Shown here one piece after another: positions 1 through 7,280 of a DNA stretch of 15,670 nucleotides. The notes under the pieces were generated by a model. That model was not told the DNA's origin and ran no database searches. It saw only the letters and a list, made by a program, of their open reading frames with translations. The DNA is from Selenomonadaceae bacterium (GTDB lineage Bacteria > Bacillota > Negativicutes > Selenomonadales > Selenomonadaceae), in NCBI GenBank assembly GCA_016280345.1, contig JAEEGN010000031.1, positions 1-15,670 of the forward strand, written 5' to 3'. Position 1 is the first letter of the stretch, and every line of letters starts with the position of its first letter. The position numbers and the translations under genes are program-made.

Positions 1-338
1 AGACGGTGGACGAGCTCGATTACCGCCACATCCTGCACCAGAATAGCGTCGGGACGGATTGTGCCAAGAAACGAGAGGAACTCCTCCAGTTCCGGCAACT
101 CGCTCTCGCTGATCAGATTATTGATGGTGACATAGAGGCGCACCCGACGGTGGTGCGCGTACCGGACCGCATCGGCCAGGGCCTCATTGCTGAAGTTCAT
201 GTCCTGCCGGTGCAGGCGCATATTAAAATGCTTGCCGCCGAGATAGACCGCATCGGCGCCGGCCTCCACCGCCGCTTCCAAGGCCTCCCGATTGCCCGCC
301 GGTGCCAAAAGCTCTACGGAATCACGCTGTAAGATCAA
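1..338 (-). CDS. U32-family peptidase (collagenase-like), N-terminal part, cut by the window edge
   Basis: The minus strand reads as an open frame of about 112 residues that runs off the left edge. Its start fits the N-terminus of the U32 family: VELLAPAGNREALEAAVEAG, then a GADAVYLGG segment, then an FNMRL...MNFSNEAL segment, all near residues 8-60. U32 proteins are TIM-barrel proteins annotated as peptidases; relatives such as YrrN/YrrO and RlhA act in protein or RNA modification, so the exact role is open. I chose the TTG at 336-338 because AAAAGGAG lies about 10 nt upstream on the minus strand and the conserved LLAPAGN motif follows within 15 residues; no ATG or GTG is better placed. A promoter lies just upstream, so the gene has its own transcription start after tadA. 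The family call is confident; the substrate is not. Confidence 0.85.
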   Translation of the reverse strand, partial: MILQRDSVELLAPAGNREALEAAVEAGADAVYLGGKHFNMRLHRQDMNFSNEALADAVRYAHHRRVRLYVTINNLISESELPELEEFLSFLGTIRPDAILVQDVAVIELVHR

Positions 339-372
339 TTCGCTCGCGCTCCTTTTGGATTTGCTTTCTCCT

Positions 373-401
373 ATTATAGCAAGTTCCCCCGCATTCGTAA
401 A
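373..401 (-). promoter_or_regulatory. Sigma-A-type promoter for the U32 peptidase gene
   Basis: On the minus strand a perfect TATAAT (373-378) is preceded, after a 17-nt spacer, by TTTACG (396-401, 4 of 6 matches to TTGACA). It lies about 35 nt upstream of the TTG start. The spacer and -35 fall inside a perfect inverted repeat (383-412), an unusual placement described separately. Confidence 0.6.
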
Positions 402-412
402 TGCGGGGGAAC
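383..412. repeat. Perfect 13-bp inverted repeat overlapping the U32 gene promoter
   Basis: The arms GTTCCCCCGCATT (383-395) and AATGCGGGGGAAC (400-412) are perfectly complementary, with a 4-nt centre. The hairpin would be very stable, but neither strand carries a T-run after it, so it is not a standard intrinsic terminator for tadA. It covers the -35 element and most of the spacer of the promoter at 373-401. It could be a repressor operator, or a rho-independent-like end for tadA lacking its U-tract. Confidence 0.6.
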
Positions 413-446
413 AAGATCCCGCCGTTGCGGAAGAGAGGGGCACCGC

Positions 447-914
447 TCAATCGTCCATCCCTCCGCGCCGGGCACGGAAGAACGACTGGAGGATAGACCG
501 GCACTCGTCCTCCGCGATGCCGGCCGTCACCTCGATATGGTGGTTCAGGGATGGATGCGCCGGGATATTGAAGATGGACTCCACGCTGCCGGCCCTTGTG
601 TCCGGCACGCCATAGACGACACGCTTCAGGCGGGCCATCACCAAGGCGCCGGCGCACATCGGGCAGGGCTCCAGCGTGACGTAGAGGGTACAGCCGCTGA
701 GCCTCCACCGTCCAAGCCGGCGCCCGCCCTCGCGGATGGCGATGATTTCGGCGTGGGCGGTGGCGTCGTGATTGGCCTCCCGCCGGTTATGAGCGCGAAC
801 AACGACGCCGCCCTCATCATCGACGAGGACGGCGCCAATGGGAACCTCTCCCTGCTCCATCGCGGTTCGCGCTTCCGCCAGGGCCAGCTGCATGTATTCC
901 AAATCACTTTTCAT
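447..914 (-). CDS. tadA: tRNA-specific adenosine-34 deaminase
   Basis: This protein deaminates adenosine to inosine at the wobble position of tRNA-Arg(ACG) in the cytoplasm, letting one tRNA read several arginine codons. The 155-residue protein has the full cytidine/deoxycytidylate-deaminase zinc site: HAE (His54, Glu56) and PCPMC (Cys84, Cys87), inside TLEPCPMCAGA. The N-terminal MQLALAEA and EVPIGAVLV segments are typical of TadA, and the length is normal for the family. The ATG at 912-914 has GAGGAA about 8 nt upstream. That start lies inside the last codons of the small gene at 904-1179 (11-nt overlap), so the two are probably translationally coupled. Nothing looks damaged. Confidence 0.96.
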   Translation of the reverse strand: MKSDLEYMQLALAEARTAMEQGEVPIGAVLVDDEGGVVVRAHNRREANHDATAHAEIIAIREGGRRLGRWRLSGCTLYVTLEPCPMCAGALVMARLKRVVYGVPDTRAGSVESIFNIPAHPSLNHHIEVTAGIAEDECRSILQSFFRARRGGMDD

Positions 915-1179
915 ACGAACGGTTCCTCAACCTTTCAAATCCCGAAGGATAACCGTGACTGTTGGCCGGGTTTCCCGAATTCAGTTCCAGGATGTACGAA
1001 GCTTCCGGGGCTTCCTCCGGTTCTTTTGCGGGGCGCTTCCGGCGCACCTCCCGCGCCAACTGCTGTTCGAATTCCTGTCCGGCCGAACCAGAAAAACCGC
1101 GGCGCTGCCGGAAATACTGTCCAACATTGTTGGTAACCCTTTTGATAGCCGAAACTTTCTCAACCCGTCTGTTGTCCAT
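904..1179 (-). CDS. Small basic protein of unknown function overlapping tadA
   Basis: A 91-residue frame starts at the ATG at 1177-1179, preceded on the minus strand by GAGGAGGG about 7 nt upstream, a strong ribosome binding site. An in-frame ATG 22 codons further upstream is less likely because it lacks such a site. The protein is rich in Arg, Lys and Glu: a basic N-terminal half (VEKVSAIKRVTNNV, YFRQRRGF), a helical EFEQQLAREVRRKR segment near residues 36-49, and an acidic KEPEEAPEA linker. I see no signal peptide, membrane segment or catalytic motif. Its stop overlaps the tadA start by 11 nt, and this together with the strong ribosome binding site is the main argument that it is real. I do not recognise the family. 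Confidence 0.65.
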   Translation of the reverse strand: MDNRRVEKVSAIKRVTNNVGQYFRQRRGFSGSAGQEFEQQLAREVRRKRPAKEPEEAPEASYILELNSGNPANSHGYPSGFERLRNRSYEK

Positions 1180-1312
1180 ATCGGATCCCTCCTCATGAAA
1201 CGAAAACGAGAGGACGCACCGAAAAGCACGGCACGTTTTCAACAACCGGCGGCGGAAAGCACGCGAAACGATGATGGATGGCAGACGTTGGGTAGCGGTG
1301 AAAAAACAGGTC

Positions 1313-1972
1313 TCACCGCGATGGGAACGGAACCTTTTCCAGAAGTTCCCGGGGCTTTTCGAGCAGGACCCGGGCCCCGCTTTCCGTCAGTTCCTCCCGG
1401 GGACGAAACCCCCATAGGACGCCGACGGGCAGCGTCCCCGACCGGACGGCGGCCTCCATGTCCACAGCGGTGTCGCCCAGGTAAGCCGTCTCCTCCGGCC
1501 GGACCTGGAGCTGCTCCATGACATAGAACACGTTCGCCGGATCGGGCTTCGGCGGCGCGCCCGGACGGTCACCAGTGAAGACATCGAATGTACCGGGCGC
1601 AAAGAGCTTTCCAAGAACCGCCTCCGCCGCCGTCTGGTGCTTGTTGGTGCAGACGGCCAGCTTCACGCCACGGCCGCGAAGAGCGATCAGCAGCTCGGGA
1701 ATCCCGTCATAGGGACGCGTGTGATCCAGCAGGCGGCGGGCGTAAATCTCCTTGTACTTCGTCAACGCCCGCTCCGTTTCCTCCGGGCCGGCTTCGGGAA
1801 GCAGGCGTTGGACGAGCTTGCGTGAACCATTGCCGACGAAATAGCGGTAGGCATCCGTCGCATGAGGCGCCCGGCCATACGACGAAAGCAGCTCGTTGCC
1901 ACTGGCTGCAAGATCCGCCAGGGAATCCGCCAGCGTGCCGTCAAGGTCGAAAACCACAGCCCGGTAAACCAT
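1313..1972 (-). CDS. gph: HAD-superfamily hydrolase, phosphoglycolate-phosphatase-like
   Basis: A 219-residue haloacid-dehalogenase hydrolase. All four HAD motifs are present: DLDGT at residues 9-13 (nucleophile Asp9, acid/base Asp11), the threonine of CTNK (Thr109), Lys142 in KPDP, and GDTAVD with Asp167 and Asp171. The inserted helical cap (about residues 17-85) is type C1, as in phosphoglycolate phosphatase (Gph) and pyrophosphatase PpaX. The usual role is removal of 2-phosphoglycolate or salvage of a similar small phosphoester; the substrate cannot be fixed from sequence. The start has AAGGGGGAG about 7 nt upstream. It begins 26 nt after the stop of the membrane protein at 1999-3063, so the two are probably one transcript. 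Confidence 0.88.
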   Translation of the reverse strand: MVYRAVVFDLDGTLADSLADLAASGNELLSSYGRAPHATDAYRYFVGNGSRKLVQRLLPEAGPEETERALTKYKEIYARRLLDHTRPYDGIPELLIALRGRGVKLAVCTNKHQTAAEAVLGKLFAPGTFDVFTGDRPGAPPKPDPANVFYVMEQLQVRPEETAYLGDTAVDMEAAVRSGTLPVGVLWGFRPREELTESGARVLLEKPRELLEKVPFPSR

Positions 1973-1998
1973 CGCCCTCTCCCCCTTCCCGAAGGAAA

Positions 1999-3063
1999 TC
2001 AGCCGCGCTGCACCGATAGCTGGAGACGGTGCAACAGACGCTCATGCTCCTGCTCCAGCGTCCGGGCTTCGTGCAGCAACTCATTGGCCCGGCGAATCGT
2101 AGCAGCGTCCTTGGTATTCAGCCATTCGCCATAGAGCCGGCAATACTCGATACGTGTCCTGGCGATGCGCAAGCGCAGTTGGTGAATGGGTTGCGCCGGC
2201 GGCGGGGACGCCACGGCTTCCAGTTCCGCCAGACGAGTCTGCCAATCCGGCAGGAGCTCGTCTTCCACAATCCGGCGCAGAGCCTGGCGGACGTCGGTAT
2301 CCCCGAGACTCCGGCCCCGCATGATGGCGGCGCGCTGACGATCCGTCTCCTGAACGAGGGCATCGTGCCGCTCCAGAATAGAGACGGTCTCCTCAAGATA
2401 TGCCTTGAGCTTCGCCTGCCTCGACCGAGCGAGGAAAGCGACGAAATCGCGGAAATTCACGATTTCCCTGAGCTGCCAGCGACCGGACTCCGTCTTCAGA
2501 AGCTGTGCCCGGAGGACGAAGTCCTCACCGGCGGCCGCCGGCAAAACGCGAAGGCGCGCCGTGGCGGTGCCGCTCCCAGTATCTTTCTCCAGGGAATCGA
2601 TCCCCCGGAAGGCAATCTCCTTGAGACCGAGCTTTGAGAGAATCAGCCCCGAATCCACCGGCGTTTCCGTTCCGTCCGTCGGCTCGGGATTGCCGCCCCA
2701 GACGCCGGTGCGGACGAAGTCCCAGAGAACGCTGCGAAAGCTGTTCTGCAACGGAATCCGGAACATTTCCGCCAAGCTGCTGATGGAATCACGCGACGCG
2801 TCCGTGAGAGACCGATCGGCGTCCATCATGCCCGCCAGCACGGCGTCAACAGCGGAAGCGGTCAGATGCTCCGCGTCCACATACTGGTCAAAGGCCTGCT
2901 GGTCGTGCCGGGCAATCGCGTTCTGGATCTGGCGCAGAGCGTACTCCGGTGATTTCGTATAGGAACCAAAGTACCAGGCCCCCATCCCGGCCAGCACTGC
3001 CGCCATTACCACCAACGCGGCAATCAACCGGTTTTTTCCCGGCTTGGGAAGCTGAAAAGGCAT
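1999..3063 (-). CDS. Membrane-anchored protein of unknown function, with a DUF2939-like segment
   Basis: The 354-residue protein has a short basic cytoplasmic start (KPGKNR), one membrane segment at about residues 13-33 (LIAALVVMAAVLAGMGAWYF) and a large presumably extracytoplasmic part. Just after the membrane segment comes SPEYALRQIQNAIARHDQQA followed by YVDAEHL, which resembles the 'tPYwAL..l..Ai...D...l..yVD' pattern I know from DUF2939-type proteins; this is recall, not a search. The centre (about 150-230) looks beta-rich, and the last 130 residues are helical and charged (coiled-coil-like, with LVQETDRQRAAIMRG and LLHEARTLEQEHERLLHRLQ). No enzyme motif is visible. A good promoter lies at 3111-3139. 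The gene is first in a probable operon with the HAD phosphatase. Confidence 0.8.
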   Translation of the reverse strand: MPFQLPKPGKNRLIAALVVMAAVLAGMGAWYFGSYTKSPEYALRQIQNAIARHDQQAFDQYVDAEHLTASAVDAVLAGMMDADRSLTDASRDSISSLAEMFRIPLQNSFRSVLWDFVRTGVWGGNPEPTDGTETPVDSGLILSKLGLKEIAFRGIDSLEKDTGSGTATARLRVLPAAAGEDFVLRAQLLKTESGRWQLREIVNFRDFVAFLARSRQAKLKAYLEETVSILERHDALVQETDRQRAAIMRGRSLGDTDVRQALRRIVEDELLPDWQTRLAELEAVASPPPAQPIHQLRLRIARTRIEYCRLYGEWLNTKDAATIRRANELLHEARTLEQEHERLLHRLQLSVQRG

Positions 3064-3110
3064 TGGGCTCCATCCCTTCTCCTGATAAGCAGGATAATCT
3101 CTGTTCTTTC

Positions 3111-3139
3111 ATTATGCACCTAATCCCTTGATTTCGCAA
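3111..3139 (-). promoter_or_regulatory. Sigma-A-type promoter for the membrane-protein/phosphatase operon
   Basis: On the minus strand TTGCGA (3134-3139) and CATAAT (3111-3116, 5 of 6) are separated by exactly 17 nt, about 48 nt upstream of the ATG at 3063. The -35 lies inside a small inverted repeat, CCCTTG...CAAGGG (3125-3142), which might be an operator. Together with the plus-strand promoter at 3283-3312 it makes this a divergent promoter region. Confidence 0.6.
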
Positions 3140-3282
3140 GGGGTTTCGTCAATCTTCGGCAAAAATCGCACGCCGGAAAAAAATCACGCCTCCCCTTTCG
3201 GCTGATTTCCTTTCCGGATTGCGCCGGAAGGCAGGCCGGTGAAGCGTCGCGCCGCTGCTTCAGGAAAAAATCGGCCGGCACG
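3140..3282. other. Divergent intergenic region between the two promoters
   Basis: No convincing gene. It contains A-runs (3164-3182 area), a 6-bp dyad TTCCGG...CCGGAA around 3209-3230, and GC-rich stretches. An 86-codon open frame on the minus strand across 3120-3380 has no ribosome binding site, shows no recognisable protein features, and spans both promoters, so I do not call it. Confidence 0.5.
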
Positions 3283-3312
3283 CTGAAAAAAAAGGCGCAT
3301 TTGTGGTATAAT
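3283..3312 (+). promoter_or_regulatory. Extended -10 promoter for the map transcript
   Basis: A perfect TATAAT at 3307-3312 is preceded directly by TGG, giving an extended -10 (TGnTATAAT). A weak -35, CTGAAA (3283-3288), lies 18 nt upstream. Transcription would start near 3319, leaving a leader of about 160 nt before the map start codon. Confidence 0.65.
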
Positions 3313-3318
3313 ATGGAC

Positions 3319-3430
3319 ATTTGATGAGCGCGTAGCGCGAATTCAGTGCCGCATACAGATCTGCCCGCTTGATGAGGCAAGCCCGATGGGCGAAGGTGAA
3401 TTCAGCGGACAGCGGATACTGGTCTTTTTT
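3319..3430 (+). ncRNA. Candidate structured leader RNA upstream of map (family not recognised)
   Basis: Two similar units lie in tandem: TTGATGAG (3321-3328), small hairpin, GAATTCAG (3339-3346); and TTGATGAG (3369-3376), hairpin, GAATTCAG (3398-3405). Local hairpins are GCGC-GTA-GCGC (3328-3338) and GCCC-GAT-GGGC (3381-3391), the latter alternating with GCTTG...CAAGC (3367-3382). A long-range helix CAGTgCCGC (3344-3352) with GCGGatACTG (3412-3421) closes the second part and is followed by GTCTTTTTT (3422-3430), like a transcription end or attenuator. A second hairpin, CGGCCG...CGGCCG, lies at 3434-3452 before the ribosome binding site. I matched it by memory to none of the T-box, SAM, TPP, THF, cobalamin, c-di-GMP, c-di-AMP or fluoride motifs. 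It could be a cis-regulatory leader, a small RNA, or ordinary untranslated sequence. Confidence 0.35.
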
Positions 3431-3477
3431 CTCCGGCCGGATTCTTCGGCCGTCATAAAACCGATGGGAGCGGACTT

Positions 3478-4350
3478 ATGAACAGGAACGAACTTTGCTG
3501 GTGTGGAAGCGGAAAGAAGTATAAGCATTGCCATCTGGCCTTCGACAAACGGCTGGATGAGATACGGTTCGATTTCTTCAAGGGGCAGGTGCGACCGCCC
3601 CACAAAATCATCAATAACGCCGAGGACGTTGCGGCCATCCGCCGGGCCGGCGTCGTGAACGGCGGCGCCCTCGACCGGGTGGCGGAGCTGATCGGGCCCG
3701 GCGTCGATACCGCGTCTCTGGACAAGGCAGCGGCCGACTACATCACCTCCCACGGAGGGATTTCCGCCTGCCTGGACTACGAGGGCTTTCCCAAGAGCGT
3801 CTGCATCTCCATCAACGACGTCGTCTGCCACGGCATTCCCTCGCCGGAGACCATTCTGCGGGAGGGGGACATCGTCAACGTCGATATCACGACAATCCTG
3901 GACGGTTACTTCGCCGACGCTTCGCGGATGTTCATGATCGGCGAGGTTTCACCGGAAGCCCGGCGGCTAGTGGAAGTGACGAAGGAGTGCATGGAGTTAG
4001 GCATCGCCGCCGCCGGCCCCTGGCGCTGGCTGGGGGACATCGGCGACGCCTGCGGCAATCATGCTAAAAAGAACGGCTACTCGGTCGTAACGGCTCTGGG
4101 AGGTCACGGCGTGGGGAAAGAGTTCCACCTTGAACCCTTCGTACCCCATGTGGGCAAGCCGGGGACGGGGATGCTCCTGGTTCCCGGCATGGTGCTGACG
4201 GTGGAGCCGATGATCAACGAAGGTACCTACAAGGTCACCACCGACCCGATAGACGGTTGGACCGTCCGCACAAAGGACCACCGTCTCTCCGCCCAGTGGG
4301 AAAAGACAATCCTGATCACGGAAACGGGAACGGAGGTATTGGCAAGCTGA
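3478..4350 (+). CDS. map: Methionine aminopeptidase with N-terminal SEC-C zinc motif
   Basis: Cytoplasmic type I methionine aminopeptidase that removes the initiator Met from new proteins. The 290-residue protein opens with a SEC-C zinc motif, CWCGSGKKYKHCH (Cys7, Cys9, Cys18, His19), an extension found on many Firmicute MetAPs and thought to help docking at the ribosome. The pita-bread catalytic domain follows (about 45-290), with substrate His118 (VVCHGIP) and metal ligands Asp136, Asp147, His210, Glu243 and Glu275, all present. His217 (FHLEP) is also conserved. The start has GGGAG 7 nt upstream. The gene is preceded by a long leader and its own promoter. Its TGA overlaps the ATG of the helicase gene, so the two are co-translated. 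Confidence 0.96.
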   Translation: MNRNELCWCGSGKKYKHCHLAFDKRLDEIRFDFFKGQVRPPHKIINNAEDVAAIRRAGVVNGGALDRVAELIGPGVDTASLDKAAADYITSHGGISACLDYEGFPKSVCISINDVVCHGIPSPETILREGDIVNVDITTILDGYFADASRMFMIGEVSPEARRLVEVTKECMELGIAAAGPWRWLGDIGDACGNHAKKNGYSVVTALGGHGVGKEFHLEPFVPHVGKPGTGMLLVPGMVLTVEPMINEGTYKVTTDPIDGWTVRTKDHRLSAQWEKTILITETGTEVLAS

Positions 4351-5630
4351 TGGCATCGTTTACGGATCTCCCCGTGCGGGAGGAGGCGCTGGAGATTTTG
4401 CGGCAAAACGGGATCACCGAGCCCACGCCGGTGCAACAGGCGGCGATTCCTGTAGCTCGGGCGGGCCGCGACGCCGTAGTGCAGGCGCCCACCGGAACCG
4501 GTAAGACGCTGGCTTTCCTGTTGCCGCTCATGGAACGCATGAAGCCAGCTGTTGACGCGGTGCAAGGTCTGGTGGTGACCCCCACCCGGGAACTGGCCCA
4601 GCAGATTTCCCGGGTAGCGAAGGAACTCGCGCCCGCTTTTGGGCTAAGCGTCATGGCGATTTACGGGGGCGACGATATCGAGCGCCAAAAGGAAAAACTC
4701 GGCCGCCATCCCCATCTCATCGTCGGCACGCCGGGCCGCCTGCTCGACCACATGCGCCATCACACCCTGCGACTGGAGACCGCCAGCCGCGTCGTACTGG
4801 ACGAGGCTGACGAGATGCTGAAGCTGGGCTTTCTGGAGGACGTGGCGACGATCCTGGAAGCCCTGGCAAAGGACCGGCAGATCCTGCTCTTTTCCGCCAC
4901 CATCCCCGATCGGATACGGGCGCTGGCCCGACGTTTCATGCGACGCCCGGAAGAAATTCACATCGAGACCGGGCAGGCCTCCCTCGCCATCATACGACAG
5001 ACCGTCGTCAATACCACCGAGGAAACGAAACTCGATCAGCTTTGCGAAATCATCAACACCCGCCAGCCCTATCTGATGATGGTATTCGCCGCCACCCGGC
5101 AGCGCGTCCGCACACTGACACTGGCGCTGGCGAAGCGGGGCTATCTGGTGGACGAGCTCTCCGGCGACCTCACCCAGTCTCAGCGGGCGCTTGTCCTGCG
5201 CCGCTTCCGACAGGCGGAACTGCAGGTTCTGGTGACAACCGACATCGCCGCCCGGGGTCTTGACATCGAGGGCGTGACGCAGGTGGTAAACTACGACCTG
5301 CCCCGGACCACGGAGGACTACGTCCACCGCGTGGGCCGCACCGGGCGAGCCGGCCATGACGGCGAGGCCGTGACCTTCGTCACCGCCCGCCAGTACGACC
5401 AGCTCCGCCGCATCGAGGCCGGCATCCGGCGGCGCATCGAGAAGCAAAGCTCCCCGCGCCGCGTCCAGAAAGCGAAAGCCCGGGAAGAAGCTCTGGCGAA
5501 GCTCCGCCGTGAGCGCCGGGAGGAACAGGAAAAGAAGTCCCGGCCCCTGAGCAAGTACGCGAACCGCAAAGGCGCCGGCCATAAGGGGCGCAACCCACGC
5601 AGCCGGCGAAACCCGGCGGGCAGGAAATGA
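4350..5630 (+). CDS. DEAD-box ATP-dependent RNA helicase (CshA/RhlE-like)
   Basis: A 426-residue RNA helicase acting in RNA unwinding, ribosome assembly or RNA decay. Motifs in order: phenylalanine and Q motif (Phe4, EPTPVQQ near 24-30), Walker A APTGTGKT (46-53), PTREL (78-82), GG (106-107), TPGR (127-130), DEAD (151-154), SAT (182-184), the C-terminal RecA domain with TTDIAARGLDI (296-306) and HRVGRTGRAG (326-335). After about residue 365 there is a basic tail (RREERREEQEKKSR type, ending in an RNPAGRK-like stretch), typical of RNA-binding extensions. The ATG at 4350-4352 overlaps the map TGA as TGATG; a GGAGGT lies 13 nt upstream, a little far, which fits coupling. An upstream in-frame ATG at 4257 would lie inside map and is rejected. 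A CshA, DeaD or RhlE subtype cannot be fixed. Confidence 0.95.
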   Translation: MASFTDLPVREEALEILRQNGITEPTPVQQAAIPVARAGRDAVVQAPTGTGKTLAFLLPLMERMKPAVDAVQGLVVTPTRELAQQISRVAKELAPAFGLSVMAIYGGDDIERQKEKLGRHPHLIVGTPGRLLDHMRHHTLRLETASRVVLDEADEMLKLGFLEDVATILEALAKDRQILLFSATIPDRIRALARRFMRRPEEIHIETGQASLAIIRQTVVNTTEETKLDQLCEIINTRQPYLMMVFAATRQRVRTLTLALAKRGYLVDELSGDLTQSQRALVLRRFRQAELQVLVTTDIAARGLDIEGVTQVVNYDLPRTTEDYVHRVGRTGRAGHDGEAVTFVTARQYDQLRRIEAGIRRRIEKQSSPRRVQKAKAREEALAKLRRERREEQEKKSRPLSKYANRKGAGHKGRNPRSRRNPAGRK

Positions 5631-5688
5631 CAAGGATGAGCGCCGGACCGGTGAACATATCCCGGACCGGGCAGGAAGGATGATGGAT

Positions 5689-7146
5689 ATGGCAGGCAGT
5701 CACCTGAACCGTGACCGCAACAGCGCGATGATGATGGATCTCTACGAATTGACGATGGCCAACGGCTACTTCCGGCAGCACAGCAGCGGCTCCCGGGTGG
5801 CCTTTGACGTCTTTTTCCGCAAGAACCCCGAGGACGGCGGTTTCTCCATTTTCGCCGGACTCGAACAGGTATTGGAATACCTGGAGGAAATGCGTTTCTC
5901 CGCGGAGGACATCGCGTACCTTCGCGGTCTCGGCCTTTTCGACGACCGTTTTCTCGACTATCTGGCGAAGTTCCGTTTCACCGGCGACGTGTACGCGTTC
6001 CCCGAAGGTACGGTGATGTACCCCGGCGAGCCGGTCCTCACTGTCGTCGCCGGTCTGGTGGAAGCGCAGATGGTGGAAACCGAGATCCTGGCTCAGATCA
6101 ATCACCAGTCTTTGATCGCCACCAAGGCCCGGCGCATCGTCAAAGCGGCCGGGGGGCGTCCCGTCTCGGACTTCGGCGCCCGCCGGGCCCACAACAACGA
6201 TGCCGCCATTTACGGGGCACGGGCCGCTTACATTGGCGGCGTCGTCGGCACCGCCACCGTGGCGGCCGGCCAGTATTTCGACATTCCCGTGGGCGGCACC
6301 ATGGCCCACAGCTGGGTCATGTACTACAAGGATGAACTCGACGCCTTCCGGCGCTTCGCCGCCCTCTATCCCGACAACTGCATCCTGCTCATCGACACCT
6401 TCGACGTCCTGAAGTCCGGACTGCCGCACGCCATCGAGGTCTTCCGGGAAATGCGGGCCAAAGGCATCCGATCGAAGAACTACGGCATCCGCATCGACAG
6501 CGGCGACCTCGCCTACCTCACGAAAAAGACGCGGCAAAAGCTGGACGCCGCGGGCTTCGAGGACGCGAAGATCGTCATCTCCAACAGCCTCGACGAATAC
6601 ACCATCTCCTCCATCCTGAGCCAGGGGGGGCAGGTGGACTCCTTTGGTGTCGGCGAACGCATGATCACCTCGAAGAACGATCCCGTCTTCGGCGCTGTTT
6701 ACAAACTCTGCGCCGTCGAGGAAAACGGCGTGATGGAGCCACGCATCAAGGTCTCCGAAGTCATCGAGAAGGTCACGAACCCCGGCCTCAAAGAGGTCTA
6801 TCGCGTGTACGACCAGAACGGCCGGGCGGTGGCGGAGCTCATCGCCCGGAAGGGTGAACCCATCGACCTCGCCGCCCCTGACGAATTCATCGACACCGAA
6901 CGCCCCTGGAAGGTCCGCCACTTCGAGAACTGCACCGCGAAGAAGCTCCAGCGCCTGATGATGAAAGACGGCCAGCGCACGGCGCCGCCGGAAACGGTGA
7001 AGGGCATCGCCGCCTTCGTGCGCCGCCAGCTCTCCACCGAAATCTGGGAGGAAGAGCAGCGCTTCGAGAACCCCCACAAGCACTTCATGGACATGACACC
7101 GGCCTACTACAAGATGAAGATGGCCATGCTGAGCCAGGAAGTATAG
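5689..7146 (+). CDS. pncB: Nicotinate phosphoribosyltransferase
   Basis: The enzyme joins nicotinate with PRPP to make nicotinate mononucleotide in the NAD salvage (Preiss-Handler) pathway, usually with ATP hydrolysis. Recognisable segments are DLYELTMANGYF near the start, the VGGTMAHSW stretch, LLIDTFDVLKSG, GIRIDSGDLAYL (phosphate/ribose-binding part of the barrel), ISNSLDEYTI and FGVGERM. Length, about 485 residues, fits the Firmicute type. Start choice: ATGs occur at 5680, 5683 and 5689. AGGAAGG at 5673-5679 gives 9 nt spacing to 5689 but almost none to 5680, so I prefer 5689; using 5680 adds three residues. The gap from the helicase is short and no promoter is evident, so it may be the third gene of the map operon. 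A strong terminator follows. Confidence 0.95.
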   Translation: MAGSHLNRDRNSAMMMDLYELTMANGYFRQHSSGSRVAFDVFFRKNPEDGGFSIFAGLEQVLEYLEEMRFSAEDIAYLRGLGLFDDRFLDYLAKFRFTGDVYAFPEGTVMYPGEPVLTVVAGLVEAQMVETEILAQINHQSLIATKARRIVKAAGGRPVSDFGARRAHNNDAAIYGARAAYIGGVVGTATVAAGQYFDIPVGGTMAHSWVMYYKDELDAFRRFAALYPDNCILLIDTFDVLKSGLPHAIEVFREMRAKGIRSKNYGIRIDSGDLAYLTKKTRQKLDAAGFEDAKIVISNSLDEYTISSILSQGGQVDSFGVGERMITSKNDPVFGAVYKLCAVEENGVMEPRIKVSEVIEKVTNPGLKEVYRVYDQNGRAVAELIARKGEPIDLAAPDEFIDTERPWKVRHFENCTAKKLQRLMMKDGQRTAPPETVKGIAAFVRRQLSTEIWEEEQRFENPHKHFMDMTPAYYKMKMAMLSQEV

Positions 7147-7175
7147 ACCGTCGAAAAAACAATATAGGGCAATAG

Positions 7176-7215
7176 AAAAGCCGTCGTTTCCCACAAGCCG
7201 GGAACGACGGCTTTT
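7176..7215. terminator. Bidirectional intrinsic terminator between pncB and the small membrane protein gene
   Basis: AAAAGCCGTCGTT...CCC pairs with GGG...AACGACGGCTTTT, a stem of about 17 bp with a single unpaired T and a 7-nt loop. Both strands end the stem with a T-run, so it can stop pncB transcription on the plus strand and the small gene at 7281-7457 on the minus strand, as expected for convergent genes. Confidence 0.85.
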
Positions 7216-7280
7216 CTGTTGTCCGGAGCCTCGGAAAAACCGGATCAAACTGCGCTCCGGGCAGTATCAGAGGCAACGCG

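Noticed and set aside
1295..1319. Hairpin GCGGTGA...TCACCGC with a T-run after the HAD phosphatase gene
   Set aside because: The T-run is in the loop rather than after the stem, and one arm holds the stop codon, so it is not a usable intrinsic terminator.
3120..3380. An 86-codon minus-strand frame in the map upstream region
   Set aside because: It has no ribosome binding site, would cross both divergent promoters, and its protein has no recognisable features.
3321..3405. Hammerhead-ribozyme-like strings TTGATGAG...GAA occurring twice in the map leader
   Set aside because: The hammerhead core needs CUGANGA and GAAA. Here the invariant C is T in both copies and the GAAA is GAAT or GAAG, and no three-way junction with a UH cleavage site could be drawn.
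4644..5633. A 329-codon minus-strand frame opposite the helicase gene, and the 622-codon frame 5380-7248 opposite pncB
   Set aside because: They lie antisense to clearly conserved genes (helicase and NAPRTase motifs intact). High GC makes the opposite frame open; no ribosome binding site or family motif supports them.
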